Part shown: positions 43,501 to 54,893 of the stretch, piece after piece
How the letters are laid out: each line of letters opens with the position of its first letter
How positions within the stretch are numbered: position 1 is the stretch's first letter
Notes under the pieces: model-generated
Told to the model about the DNA's origin: nothing
What the model saw: only the letters and a program-made list of their open reading frames with translations
Database searches by the model: none
Made by a program: the position numbers and the translations under genes
Source of the DNA: Euglena gracilis
Lineage: Eukaryota > Euglenida > Euglenophyceae > Euglenales
Direction of reading: 5' to 3'
Length of the DNA stretch: 64,000 nucleotides
Assembly: GCA_039621445.1 (NCBI GenBank)
Contig: CP154957.1
Location: 7,265,062-7,329,061, forward strand

Positions 43501-46232
43501 TCAAGGGAACTTGCAAATACAAATATTATCTGCCGTCATTCAACAATACAGCAAATTTCAGATGACAGCAAATTTCATTGAATTCTGGGTAACCATCTGA
43601 AGATTTGTGTCCCAGAATTTCCAGAACACAATGAGGCAGAATGTCGCATATCCACCAAAGAATCACGTCAGAGGTTGCTTCTCCATCCCTTGAAATGCGG
43701 CATGAATGGTACCCCTCCCCCTATGTCCAATGACCGGTAACCTCTGTCCTCTGACCGGGGGGGGGGGTGGTCGTTGGACATGGGGTCAAAAGAAAGTTGG
43801 TGGGTGCCCGGGTCCCTACCCACCCCAAATTGCCCAAATTTTCCCTTCCGGCGCTTCGCGACGAAAATTTTGGGCAATTTTGACAAATTTTTGTCCAAAA
43901 AGTGTCAAAAATGGCATTTTGGCCAAATTTTGGGCAAATTTTTGGGCAAAATTTTTCGTCCCGGCGCTTCACGCCGGGACCAAAAATTTGGTCAAACCTC
44001 CAAAAAGGTGTCCTCTGACCGGGGGGGGGGTGGTCATTGGACATAGGGGGGTCGTTGGACATAGGGGGGGGGGGGTAATGCGGTCCGCTTCAGCCTGAGC
44101 AAGCACCTCAGCAATGCCGAGGTTGGCGTTGTATGCTTTCGGCAGGTTTGTACTACTTTTTAAAGCCTCCCATGGCAACTTTCCCATTTTGAAGACAAAA
44201 GCCCCAAATGTGAGCTGTCCATCGGAATGGATCTGCACCACATTTCTGATTACTGTCCCAGGAAAAAATAAACACTGTAAAAAATATAAACTAAAAAATA
44301 AAAACTTACAAAATAAAAACCAGACCACCCTCCCGAAGCAAGGCAAATCAAGGGAAGCACATAGACTTATAACCGAGAGAGTTTCAGTGACAGGGCGTAA
44401 AATCGCGCATAGAAATTTTGGCCTGACAATGTTTTCAGTACCCTCCCCCCCCTATGTCCAACGACCAGTAACCTCTGTCCTCCGACCGGGGGGGTGGTCG
44501 TTGGACATAGGGTAGTGACCAAAAAGGTGTCCTCTGACCGGGGGGGTGGTCGTTGGACAAGGGGTCAAAAAAAAATGTTGGCGGGTAATCGGGACCCCAC
44601 CCCCAAAAAAGGTCAAATTTTCCCTTCCAGCGCTTTGCGCCGAAAATTTTGGGCAATTTTGACAAATTTTTGTCCAAAAAGTGCCAAAAATGGCATTTGG
44701 GCCAATTTTTGACCAATTTGGGGCACAAAAATTTTCGGCCCGGCGCTTTGCGCCGGGACCAAATTTTCGCCAAACCTCCAAAAAGGTGTCCTCTGACCGG
44801 GGGGGTGGTCGTTGGACATAGGGGGGTCGTTGGACATAGGGGGGGGGGGTACTGTCCTAGTAAAAAATAGAAACCGTAAAAAATAAAAACAGAGAGCCAC
44901 ACGACGAAACGACGAACCAGAACCAAACGACCCTCCAGGAAGCAATGCAAATCAAAGGGAAGCACATGGAATTATGCCGTGAGAGTCTCAGTGACCGGTG
45001 GGATAGGGAAAATCAGGTTGTTCAATGCCGTTGGCAGCAGAAGATTCTGATGCCTCAAACACCACACGGCGTGCATTTGTGCATGCTTCTTCCTGTGTCC
45101 GAAAATATAATACAGATGAAGAAAAAGTGCCATTGCTAGCAAACACTCTTTTTTCTTCATCTATCAGCTTTATTTATTACGGTTTTAATTTTTTACTGGG
45201 ACAGCAAAATTGGCGTTCCTGATCCGGGCTGTACAAAAGGGCTGCCGCCGAAAAGTTTCTGCAACTGGAAAAAAAAGCCGCAAAAATGTGACCATATTTT
45301 CCCAGTTGTCAACTGCCCTCCAACACACGTCTTTTTGCAGATGCCAAACGGAATTCCCTCTTCATGCACTTTGTCATACGTGGTTTCACATGACCTGTGG
45401 GACGTTTGGTGTGACCTGTGGGGCGTTTCTTCTTCTTCTTTTTATACTAAAAATTACTACTACTACTACTTCTTCTTTGTAAAACTCACCCCGAAACGAC
45501 CTCCCAACGAACACCCAAACCCTAAAGTTGACATCCTGGGAATTTGCTTGTCACTCCAAACACATCAGAGAAAGCGGAGACCAGTTCCCGGGTGTGTGGG
45601 GGGGGGGGCAGGCGTGGGTCCTGTGCAAACCCGACCGTGATCCCCAGCGCAGTCCAGCCGTCGTCGGTGATGGCGTTGGGGTCCGCCTTGGCCGCCAGCA
45701 GCCGGGCCACCTCTACTGCGTGCCCGCCGGAGACCGCGGCGGTGAGCGGCGTGTGGCCGTCGACGGTGGGGAGCCGGGACCCCCCCCCCCCGTGTCTCTT
45801 CCTCAAATGAAATTGCATTGGCACATTGTTCAAAGGAATACCAGGTATGGAAAATAAATGATGTCATGAAACACAACAATCAGACGCATGAATCGATCCA
45901 CTCACCCCGAAAACTGCAACTGGACAAGTTGGCCAGCACCAAGCACCCTGACAACTTCATTTCATGACAGGCTGGACACTTAACAGTTTCCTGGGTGGGA
46001 CCTGGCAGGTCCTTGGGTATGAGAAATTTTTTTGGGAGAGGTGGGTGTCTTGGTGACACTCATTCACAAAATTCAACATTTTACTGCAGCAGACGGCGTG
46101 GAAAAAAACACTTCAGTGGGGTCCTGCTCGGCAAGCTGGGGATCAGCTTTGGTATCCAACAGCATTTCCAGCACCTCTGTGTACCCCATGGCGGAGGCGT
46201 AGAACAGAGCCCCACACAGGGGAAGCTTGATG
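34423..46232 (-). CDS. Ankyrin-repeat protein (multi-exon)
   Basis: At least six minus-strand exons each carry about one ankyrin repeat, a roughly 33-residue helix-loop-helix unit for protein binding: 46112-46232, 45636-45780, 39316-39440, 38021-38165, 35607-35760 and 34423-34570. A partial repeat lies at 37240-37340 and a proline-rich linker exon at 42598-42825. They show the typical A-x2-GHxxVVxxLL-x-AxAD/NP pattern. Exon bodies are G/C-ending. Donors are GT in phase 0 in most. The partner and role cannot be told from the sequence. The start codon was not found; the stop could be TGA at 34425-34423 or lie further left (28878). All exons are assumed to belong to one gene because strand and order agree. 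Confidence 0.7.
35607..35760 (-). CDS. Ankyrin exon e
   Basis: Reads LPIVAVAAAQGSVPILELLL, then EADADPSATAADGRTP, ending at GTATAG (two bases left over). No AG is found at the start; a G/C-rich run precedes it. Confidence 0.8.
37240..37340 (-). CDS. Partial ankyrin repeat
   Basis: The frame contains CLLEAQADVHAVCTLPAGTR, the second half of a repeat. Ends are not defined; a GAG acceptor after CTTG would leave only the last 16 residues. Confidence 0.45.
37459..37755. mobile_element. hAT-like small element, family CAGGGCGGT
   Basis: Starts CAGGGCGGTT and ends TGGACCGCTGTG, with a perfect 8-bp duplication ATGGGAGG at 37451-37458 and 37756-37763. It has the complete family core, including TTTCTGGCATC and CACCATCCTCCATCCACCC. 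Confidence 0.9.
38021..38165 (-). CDS. Ankyrin exon d
   Basis: One base plus 48 codons from GGGCAG to GTGGGC. Reads SALMHAAAAGHLGVLAALLR, then AGAAVNAADAHGATALTCAV. A complete ankyrin repeat followed by part of another. Confidence 0.88.
38678..39107. mobile_element. hAT-like small element, family CAGGCATTTGCTTAAGG
   Basis: The ends CAGGCATTTGCTTAAGG and CCTTAAGCAAATGCCTG are exact 17-bp inverted repeats. A perfect 8-bp duplication, GTTGCAAG, lies at 38670-38677 and 39108-39115. The interior has CTAGC repeats, CCCCGGGG palindromes and a CGGCGCAGCGCCGG hairpin. Confidence 0.95.
39316..39440 (-). CDS. Ankyrin exon c
   Basis: Reads LPLPLMIACRAGHLDVVEFL, then LARQAQVDALGRGP, ending at GTGGGC in phase 0. 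There is no ATG-started ORF in this frame. No AG lies before it in frame; the upstream bases are CCTGCCCCTG and a TGA is not far upstream. Confidence 0.82.
40585..40893. mobile_element. hAT-like small element, family CAGGGCGGT
   Basis: Right end GGACCGCCCTG; diverged left end CAGGGCTTACACAGTCCTG. Flanks GTATTACA (40577-40584) and GTAGTACA (40894-40901) match at 7 of 8 bases. Confidence 0.75.
41060..41476. repeat. CTGGCTGG/CCCC element related to the CAGGGAATTTCTTAAG family
   Basis: The ends GGGGTTTTCTTAAAG and CTTGAGAAAACCCC form an inverted pair with CTGGCTGGAAAA motifs inside, like the 4825 and 13225 elements. No 8-bp duplication could be recognised. Confidence 0.55.
42020..42455. repeat. 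CAATTGCC(C/T)GGGGGCGT repeats in two clusters
   Basis: GGGCAATTGTCACGAGACAAATCGGGCAGC...GTGACAATTTCCCGGGGGCG occurs at 42040 and partly again at 42328, each followed by tandem GGGGCGTCAATTGCC. Related to the 14938 repeat and to CCCGGGCAATTGTCGCG at 47972. Confidence 0.6.
42598..42825 (-). CDS. Linker exon, probably of the ankyrin gene
   Basis: 76 codons, phase 0 to 0, from CCAAG to GTGTTA. Reads PLAHRADLELHLTDAGDPGD, is Pro/Ser/Ala-rich, and codons are mostly G/C-ending. No repeat is recognisable. Membership in the ankyrin gene is inferred from strand, phase and position. Confidence 0.55.
43715..44078. mobile_element. TGTCCAACGACC-family inverted-repeat element
   Basis: The left end is CCCCCTATGTCCAATGACC and the right end GGTCATTGGACATAGGGG followed by a second GGTCGTTGGACATAGGG. 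The interior carries CGGCGCTTCGCG and CGGCGCTTCACGCCGGGAC hairpins around a TTTTGGGCAAATTTTT tract. It does not code; long minus-strand ORFs in it recur only because copies are similar. Confidence 0.75.
44446..44862. mobile_element. TGTCCAACGACC-family inverted-repeat element
   Basis: A closely similar copy of 43715-44078 only about 370 bases away, with an extra GGTCGTTGGACATAGGGTAGTGACC near its left end. Outer ends read CAGTACCC and GGGTACTG. No target duplication was recognised. Confidence 0.75.
44870..45500. other. Non-coding stretch in ankyrin gene region
   Basis: Contains AAAAACCGTAAAAAATAAAAAC A-rich phrases, also seen at 44265-44320 just outside the other copy, so the repeat and its flank may have been duplicated together. 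Bases 45440-45480 are (TTC)n/(TAC)n. No exon seen. Confidence 0.45.
45636..45780 (-). CDS. Ankyrin exon b
   Basis: Reads DGHTPLTAAVSGGHAVEVA, then RLLAAKADPNAITDDGWTAL, and ends at donor GTCGGG in phase 0. A textbook repeat plus the start of the next. The acceptor lies in or beyond a C run and is not resolved. Confidence 0.88.
46112..46232 (-). CDS. Ankyrin exon a
   Basis: Bounded by CCCAG and GTGTTT; one base plus 40 codons. Reads LCGALFYASAMGYTEVLEML, then LDTKADPQLAEQDPTE. A clear ankyrin repeat. Confidence 0.8.
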
Positions 46233-46239
46233 CTGGGAA

Positions 46240-46830
46240 TAAACAGCCCCCCTCCGGCACATCTGGACAATGATCATATGCCTGAGTGAAACCCTGACAT
46301 GAACTATTGCAACTGTGCGACCTTTTTCTGAGATATTAGAACATCCACGGCAATCGAAAATGCTCGGGGACACCATATTATTTTGCGCACACCATTACCA
46401 CGACTCGTTGGTGAAAAAAGCTTGTTGACAGGGGATGAGTTGTATTTTAACTGCTGATGTCGGGCTGCATAGAATCGATTTGAAACTTGTCACAAAGACA
46501 GAAATGAATAACGACGTGACATAAAATGTATATGATAACAATAAGAATAACACTAACATTTCCAGAGCACAGAATTTTACTGTAAATATGTCATTTGCAA
46601 AAAAATTCATAAAATGATTCTTTCTTTAAAATAAATATACCAGAAATTTGCTGAATATTATGTGAACTGAATGCTGCAGGAAATCACTGGTGAAGCAGTG
46701 CAGCTGAAGACAAAACCGACTGTCTCCAGTCAAATAAAACTTTTGCTGAGGGCATGACTACCAACAATGTCCGTCCATTTTGTTGGTCCGAGGCGGACAG
46801 GCACGCACTTCTTTATCGCCAGTGCTATTG
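46240..46830. other. AT-rich spacer, no gene recognised
   Basis: Between ankyrin exon a and the tandem units; AT-rich with no coding bias or repeat that I recognise. The start of the ankyrin gene may lie here or further right but I did not find it. Confidence 0.45.
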
Positions 46831-46883
46831 GTTTCTTGGGCTGGACAATGGTGCTCGTGGCCAATCCAGCATCAAGGAAGTGG

Positions 46884-49800
46884 ATGGCGGCAAATACAGC
46901 AGCGGTGAATGGCCAGAGGGTTCCGTAATCACAATCGACAGGATCGCCCTCGAGCGAGGAGGCAAACACCCTTCCTCATCAACGCTGTGCAGCTTGTCCA
47001 CCTGATGAAACGATGACGGAAAGGGTGATCCAACAGCGTCCATCAAGGATGTGGTTAGCCTGAGGCGAGACGAAGAACCAGCCCAGTACAACAACAACAT
47101 CCCCCAGAACGGAGCGCAAATGCTCCATTTGCATCAGCCTCCGTAGTCCCCGCTCTCTGAACCCCCTCCTGCTCCTTGGGACCCCGCGTCGCGAGTCGCC
47201 TCCACCATGTCGCCCTTCTTCGACCAAGCTTCTTTTCACCATAGGAAATGACGTGCTGTTGGGTGTCTGCCCATAACAGGCACGTCCCTCGAGGAGGGGA
47301 GTCTGTTTGGGTCTCGTTGCCGCCCGACCCAGCCAATATCCCCTTGAAAACAACACCGCCGAAGGGCCAGAGCCCTTATCCCCCCCTGGGGTGCGAAGAA
47401 CAAGCCTCCCCCAGCGACGCTGGTTCGACCGGGAGCTGGCTGTGGGCTCTTGCGCTTCACAAACAGCGTACCGATCTCTGGAGAGGAAACAGCTCGACCT
47501 TGGACGACGCTGAAGGATGCTCATCCTTTTGAGCTGTGGCTCTCTGCCATCGCTGCTGTGAAGGAGGACGTAGACAAGGTGCTGAATGAGACGTTGAAAG
47601 AGCTGTGGTTTAGAGGTGAGTCTTGAGTGGGATGAAGCGAAGGTTGAGAATGACAAGGCATTCTGTCATCCATCAATGATCACCGCCTCCTCCTTGATGA
47701 TGTCTGCAAGGGAACAAAGCCCATATGTGGGGTTCAAAGCAATACAAACTAAAATATTGCATTGTCTATTATCATATTAAATATGTCATAATATATTATA
47801 TCTTATACCCGCCATGATGGGCATCATGGGTAATCACACGCATCTTGGGTCATGTTGGCCATCATGGGTCATGATGGGCATCATGGGTCATGATGCGCAT
47901 CATGGGTCATGATGCGCATCATGGGTCATGATGGGTCATGATGCGCATCATGGGTCATGATGGGCCCACCCCCCCGGGCAATTGTCGCGCGACAAATCGG
48001 AGTGCCACGCGCTGAAGAGTCTTGAGTTGTTGTATGTGCCTGACGACTTCAGAGAAATGACCATGCGCATCTCGGACACGACGCATGCCGCAACACTGAG
48101 TCACCTGCGGGCGGAGGTGATGCGGGTCGCGCAGAGCAAGTGGTGGGCCTGGGGGCTGCTGCATCCGGACCTGACGGACCGGGGTCTGCATCCATCCCGA
48201 AGTGTGTTCACCTTTCTGTTTGCTGTTGATGACTGGAACGACTCAATGGATGTTCATTTAAAAGAAACACGCTTTCCCGTAAACATTGCACATTCCTGGT
48301 TCGCCTTGATCCATCAGCAAACGGGGACCATATTATCCGTGCTCCCCTTTGCAGGGACGCTGAGCAAGATCCCCAGCCTGGAGGCGAGCCTGGGGATGGA
48401 TGGAGTGCTCTGTTTATTGGGTGTGCATTGTCAAGCTGCCTCGAACAGCTATTGTTTGGGCGGCTGGCATGTTTCTGACAGGATCACTTTGAGAGTGTGT
48501 CAGCGATTGAAGGCAGATATCAATGCGACGGCGATCTCTCAGGAGACCGAGCTGATGAGAGAGCTTTGATGGATCCCAATTTTGCTGTAATTCAGGTAGA
48601 AGGAGGTTTGGAAAAGACACAAATAAGCACAAATGGGTCCCTGATCTTGTAAAGCATGAGTTTTTAATGGTAAACCTTTTCAGACCGGAGGTAAATGGGC
48701 CCCCCCTCGATCATAAGTCTGTTAAATTAGCAGTGTCAAATTTGGAAATGATGCTGCGCGGTATGAGCATGAGATGACAAACCTTGACCCTCAGAATTTT
48801 CGAAGAGAACCAAGATATTTAAGTGTGTTGTGCTGCTGGGACGATCGTGGATTCCGGTTGTTGCTCTGTCATCCCTCAAACTATCACACCCCAAATTGTG
48901 GCTGTAGTCCTGTTATTCTATTGTTTGTTTGTTTGCTTGCTTGCTTGCTTGTTTGTTTTGGGATGGCTTCACCATTTAGATCAGTGTGAGCTTCTTTTTT
49001 TTAGCCCATTCCCTGAAAATGGTATCTTCTGAGTTATAACTGAGAGTCAACCCATATCAGGGTGAGCACATAATGGCGGGTTTATGCCCTTACTGGCACA
49101 ATAATGAGGCATATTACCTTTGTATCAGGGACCTGACCTCAAATATAATAAAACAATGAGAGTATGCATGTAACTGTCTGGGGTACCTTTGTATCACATC
49201 TGAAAAAAAATACAGGGTGGTGTACATGGTGGTAAACCAGTTCTATGCTAGCTGTTCAGAGCTGGCCTTGGAAAATTGAACTCTATTGAGTTTCATGTGT
49301 CTGTGGTCATATCGACCAAAAATCTACATCACATGAGTGGCTGTAATGTCAGGCGATTTACTTGCATCACCGATCACTTAGATTAGACTTAGACCACCGA
49401 TCACATGGCTGTGTGGACCTTGTGGGGAAGCTTGAGCTGAGCAGGGGACCTGTTGGTCCACGGTGCGACCTGATTCGATGTGTGGGCGACCTGCCCGAGT
49501 GCGGTTGACCTGCTGTTGCGTTTGGGCGACCTGCTTCCACGTTGGCAATTTACCAAAACCCCCCACTTTAATGCGCAGTGCCCAAAATGGTGCGTAGTGC
49601 TCAAAAAATGTCACACCCCGAGGGTCCGAAAATGAAACCCAAAAAACGTGCAACCCCCAAAAGACCATTTAAACCATTAAACCACTTTCAGGTGGTACCC
49701 AAATAAGTGCCATGCCGCTGAGGGTGCGACACTTCGATCCAATAATGTGCGCACCCTGTGCACTCAAACGGGGGGGCTTTATCCCACGACTGCGTCTTGC

Positions 49801-50862
49801 AGTTGTTGCAGGATTGTACATTCAGAAGTGTATGCCTGATTGGCTGAGGACGCTCCATTACCATATTGGGCATGCTATTGGGGCTTATCCAACTATGTGT
49901 TTATCAAATGCCAAATACACCGTTTTGGGGGTTTGAAACCCCGAAATAGGTTGTAAATGCAATGCACATGAAGATGCCAAGCAGAATGGCACTGTGCGGC
50001 TGATCAGGGGTGCCTGACTTCGCTGTCCCTATACGAGTGCTGAATCACCTGGAACGGTGACATGGCTGGTGTGCTTGCAACCATTCTGCCCTGGCAATAC
50101 CCAAAAAAAAAACACAGGTGAGCATGCCTGAAGGACACTGAAGAATATTGCACATTGCCACCTTGCCACTGGTTGCTGTATCACAGCATGATGACCATTG
50201 TATGTTCTGCCCATATCCCTGATTTTTTGAACCAAGAACGACCAACTGGCTCCTGGATCGAAAAATTTATCGATTTTGTACAGAACCTCCATTCAATTTT
50301 AATAATGAAAACACGATGTCTCCTGGATGTAATGCCTTTCTTTTGCTGCTGCATATTTATTTATTTATTTATTGCATTATATGCACTTTTCTTATTATAT
50401 GCATCATATAATATATATATATATCATCTCATTATATGCATCGATCAAGATAGCTTGACTGTGGATCCCGTACCTCCATCCAGTTAGTCCACTGAAAGGT
50501 TGTGGCAGACGCTGCTGAACAAGAATTTTTTCGCAGTGGCAACTTTGATTTTGATTAATTGCCGTGAATGATAATTATTAAAATTAATTGAATATTCTTC
50601 AGTAATTGACATGCATTGCAGTTCCAATTAAATACCAATTCACAGAACCAGAGTGTACTGGAGTGCATTGCATATTAAACGAATGATGAGGCATCCTCAC
50701 ACCGTTGGAGATATGGACGAAATTGATATTAGTGCACATGTTGTGCAGAAACAATATAAATCGCACATTGCCCTACTTGGCGAAACATTGTAAGTCTGAT
50801 TTGATGTTCACCACTCATGCGGTTCGACATGCAAATCCATTTATGCGGTTGTGAATCTGGGT
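46884..50862. repeat. Tandem unit A (about 4.0 kb)
   Basis: It begins at GGCAAATACAGCAGCGGTGAATGGCC and runs to GGTTGTGAATCTGGGTG. Its second half is repeated almost base for base in unit B. It has about 815 bases (about 47276-48090) that B lacks. A plus-strand frame at 47982-48569 (195 codons) and one ending at a GTGAGT at 47612 are open, but differences from B are mostly amino-acid-changing, so coding function is doubtful. Confidence 0.85.
47815..47965. repeat. CATGATG(G/C)GCATCATGGGT short tandem repeat
   Basis: About nine degenerate palindromic units of 11-19 bases. It lies in the part of unit A that is missing from unit B. Confidence 0.8.
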
Positions 50863-53800
50863 GATGGCAGCAAATACAGCAGCGGTGAATGGCCAGAGGG
50901 TTCTGTAATCACAATCGACAGGATCGCCCTCGAGCGAGGAGGCAAACACCCTTCCTCATCAACGCTGTGCAGCTTGTCCACCTGATGAAACGATGACGGA
51001 AAGGGTGATCCAACAGCGTCCATCAAGGATGTGGTTAGCCTGAGGCGAGGCGACGAACCAGCCCAGTACAACAACAACATCCCCCAGAACGGAGCGCGAG
51101 TGCTCCATTTGCATCAGCCACCGCAGTCCCCGCTCTCTGAGCCCCCTGCTCCTTGGGACCCCAAGCTGGAGCCCGTCCCACAGGCGCGTCGCGAGCCGCC
51201 TCAACCACGGCGCCCTCCTCCGACCAAGCTACTTTTTACCATGGGAAGTGACGTGCTGTTGGGTGTCTGCCCATAACACTGAGTCACCTGCGGGCAGAGG
51301 TGATGCGGGTCGTGCAGAGCAAGTGGTGGGCCTGGGGGCTGCTGCATCCGGACCTGACGGACCGGGGTCTGCATCCATCCCGAAGTGTGTTCACCTTTCT
51401 GTTTGCTGTTGATGACTGGAACGACTCAATGGATGTTCATTTAAAAGAAACACGCTTTCCCGTAAACATTGCACATTCCTGGTTCGTCTTGATCCATCAG
51501 CAAACGGGGACCATATTATCCGTGCTCCCCTTTGCAGGGACGCTGAGCAAGATCCCCAACCTGGAGGCGAGCCTGGAGATGGATGGAGTGCTCTGTTTAT
51601 TGGGTGTGCATTGTCAAGCTGCCTCGAACAGCTATTGTTTGGGCGGCTGGCATGTTTCTGACAGGATCACTTTAAGAGCATGTCAGCGATTGAAGGCAGA
51701 TATCAATGCAACGGGGATCTCTCGGGAGACCGAGCCGATGAAAGAGCTTTGATGGATCCCAATCTTGCTGTAATTCAGGTAGAAGGAGGTTTGGAAAATA
51801 CACAAATATCCACAAATGGGTCCCTGATCTTGTAAAGCATGATTTTTTAATGGTAAACCTTCTCAGACCGGAGGTAAATGGGCCCCCCTTCGATCATAAG
51901 TCTGTTAAATTAGCAGTGTCAAATTTGGAAATGATGCTGCGCGGTATGAGCATGAGATGACAAACCTTGACCCTCAGAATTTTCGAAGAGAACCAAGATA
52001 TTTAATTGTGTTGTGATGCTGGGACGATCGTGGATTCCGGTTGTTGCTCTGTCATCCCTCAAACTATCACACCCCAAATTGTGGCTGTAGTCCTGTTATT
52101 CTATTGTTTGTTTGTTTTCTTGCTTGTTTGTTTTGGGATGGCTTCACCATTTAGATCAGTGTGAGCTTTTTTTTTAGCCCATTCCCTGAAAATGGTATCT
52201 TCTGAGTTATAACTGAGAGGTGTCGACCCATATCAGGGTGAGCACATAATGGTGGGTTTATGCCCATTCTGGCACAATAATGAGGCATATTACCTTTGTA
52301 TCAGGGACCTGACCTCAAATATAATAAAACAATGAGAGTATGCATGTAACTGTCTGGAAGACAGAACATCACATCTGAAAAAAAAAATACAGGGTGGTGT
52401 GCATGGTGGTAAACCAGTTCTATGCTAGCTGTTCAGAGCTGGCCTTTGAAAATTGAACTCTATTGAGTTTCATGTGTCTGTGGTCATATCGACCAAAAAT
52501 CTACATCACACGGGTGGCTGCAATGTCAGGCGATTTACTTGCATCACCGATCACTTAGATTAGACTTAGACCACCGATCACATGGCTGTGTGGACCTTGT
52601 GGGGAAGCTTGAGATGAGCAGGGGACCTGTTGGTCCACGGTGCGACCTGATTCGATGTGTGGGCGACCTGCCCGACTGCAGTTGACCTGCTGTTGCGTTT
52701 GGGCGACCTGCTTCCACGTTGGCAATTTACCACAACCCCCCACTTTAATGCGCAGTGCCCAAATGGCGCGTAGTTCTCAAAAAAAATGTCACACCCCGAG
52801 GATCCAAAAGTTACCTCCCCCCCCCTTGTCCAACGACCGCTAATGTTCGTCTCTGATCGGGGGGGGGGGGGGTCGTTAAAATGGTTAATGTTCGTCTCTG
52901 ACCAAGGGGGGGGGGTGGTCGTTAGACAGGGGGGGCGGGAACATTATCAAGTCTCATTTCCCCAAGATCGTATACGAAAAGATCGTCTCTGACTGGGGGG
53001 ACTGGTCGTTGGACAAGCCCGGTCGTTGGACAAGGGGGGAGAGGTAAACCCCAAATGTGCAACCCCCAAAAAACCATTTTACATTAAACCACTTTCGGGG
53101 GGTGCCAAATACGTGCCACACCCCTGAGGGTGCAAAACTTGATCCAATAATGTGCGCACCCCGTGCGCTTAAATGTGGGGGTTCATCCCACGACTGCGTC
53201 TTGCAGTTGCTGCAGGAGCAAATGCGGCTGACCAACCATGCCGTCGTACCTGTAGCAGTTGTGGAAATTCAGAAGCACATAATGAAGGTTGAGCTATATG
53301 CCTGATTGGCTGAGGGTCGTCCATTACCTCATTGGCATGCTATGGGTGCTTGTACAACCTTGTGTTTATCAAATGCCACATACACCGTTTCGGGGGTGTG
53401 AAAACCAAAATAGGTTGTTAATGCAATGGACATGAATATGCCAAGCAGGATGGCACTGGGCGGCTGACCAGGGGTGCCTTACTTTGCTGTCCCTATGCAA
53501 CTGCTGAATCACCTGGAACGGTGACATGGCTGGTCTGTTCGCAGCCATTCGACCCTGGGAATACCCATCACAGGTGAGCATTCCTGAAGGACACTGAAGA
53601 AACATTATTGCACATTATCACCTTGCCACTGGTTGTTGTATCACAGTATGATGACCATTGGATATTCTGCCCACGTACCCGATTTTTGTGCCAAGAACGT
53701 CGAACTGGCTCCTGAATCGCAAAAATATTGATTTTGTACAAAACCTCCATTTGATTTTAATAATGCAAACACGATTTCTGCTGGATGTCATGTCTTGTTT

Positions 53801-54240
53801 TCTTTTTTTTGCTGCTGGTGCAGTAAATGCATGCATTTTTCTGCTGCATCGATCAAGATAGCTTGACTGTGGATCCCGTACCTCCATCCAGGTAGCCCAC
53901 TGAAAGGTTGTGGTAGACGCTGCTGAACAAAGGATTTTTCACAGTGTCGGGATGCAATTTTGATTTTAATATTATTCGGTAATTGACATGAATTGCAGTA
54001 CCAATTCAGTACCAATTCACAGAACCAGAGTGTACTGCAGTGCATTGCATATTAAACGAATGATGAGGCATCCTCACGCCACTGGAGATATGGACGAAAT
54101 TGATATTAGTGCACATATTGTGCAGAAACAATATAAATCGCACATTGCCCCACTTGGCAAAACATAGTCAGTCTGATTTGATGTTCACCACTCATGCGGT
54201 CCGACATGAAAATCCAGTTATGCGGTTGTGAATCTGGGTG
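50863..54240. repeat. Tandem unit B (about 3.4 kb)
   Basis: Repeats unit A with a few per cent difference, less about 815 bases and plus an insertion at 52809-53050. It ends, like A, at GGTTGTGAATCTGGGTG. A further remnant of the unit start (TTTCTTGGCTGGCCAATGGCGCTCGTGG) occurs at 54718. Confidence 0.85.
52809..53050. mobile_element. TGTCCAACGACC-family insertion in unit B
   Basis: The ends are TTACCTCCCC...TTGTCCAACGACC and GGTCGTTGGACAAGG...GAGGTAA. Unit A at about 49630 has the uninterrupted sequence, so this is a genuine insertion after the duplication. Confidence 0.85.
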
Positions 54241-54893
54241 AACTTGCCCCAAAAGAATCAATCAACCATCAACCATCAAATTGTGGTTCAACACATCAAT
54301 TTGCAATTGATTTGCGACCATTGAATTTAATATAAAAAAAACCAGCAAATGATTTGCAGAAAAATATTCAAGCAATTGATTCGCTCCTTACTGCATTCCC
54401 CATCAACAGGACCGCTTTAAAAGTGCCTGTGCTGTGGGGTTGGAGACCCTGAGTGGGGTCCAAAATCCCGGGGAGGAGGGAACATATCCATTTGTAAAGT
54501 ACATGAATTTCCAAGAAATTTAAACAGAGGAAACGAAATGCTAAGGTTGGCCAGCAATTTTCATCAAGTGTCTTCATTCCAGAATGTTCAGGGTTATTCA
54601 GTGATATTCCAGAATTTATTCAGGATATTTAGGTCACTTTGTGCTGGAAAATCATTTTGAAAGATTTCGAAGTGATCTCCAGGCACCTGCATATTTCAGC
54701 TTGTTCACATTTCCATTGGTTTCTTGGCTGGCCAATGGCGCTCGTGGATCAAGGCGGTGGTGAAGGCGGCAAATGCACACACACACATATTCTTTATATA
54801 CATTTATACTGTGAACCACTATCTTCCCAGAAAAAAAACATCCTTCTGACTATTTCACCAAAAAGTTAACTTTGCCCATCAATTGGCGCCATG
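54241..54893. other. AT-rich spacer between unit B and the large element
   Basis: AT-rich, with repeated CAATTGATT-like words (54290-54385) and ATTCAGGATATT-like words (54585-54635). No gene recognised. Confidence 0.5.

Noticed and set aside
43721-44062. Minus-strand ORFs of 110-180 codons with NLSKLPKIF-like sequence, repeated at 44435-44965 and 60776-61176
   Set aside because: They recur only because the TGTCCAACGACC elements are alike; the sequence is translated hairpins and G runs.
46979-47656. 225-codon minus-strand ORF in unit A
   Set aside because: Its counterpart in unit B is truncated and differs by frame; no recognisable domain.
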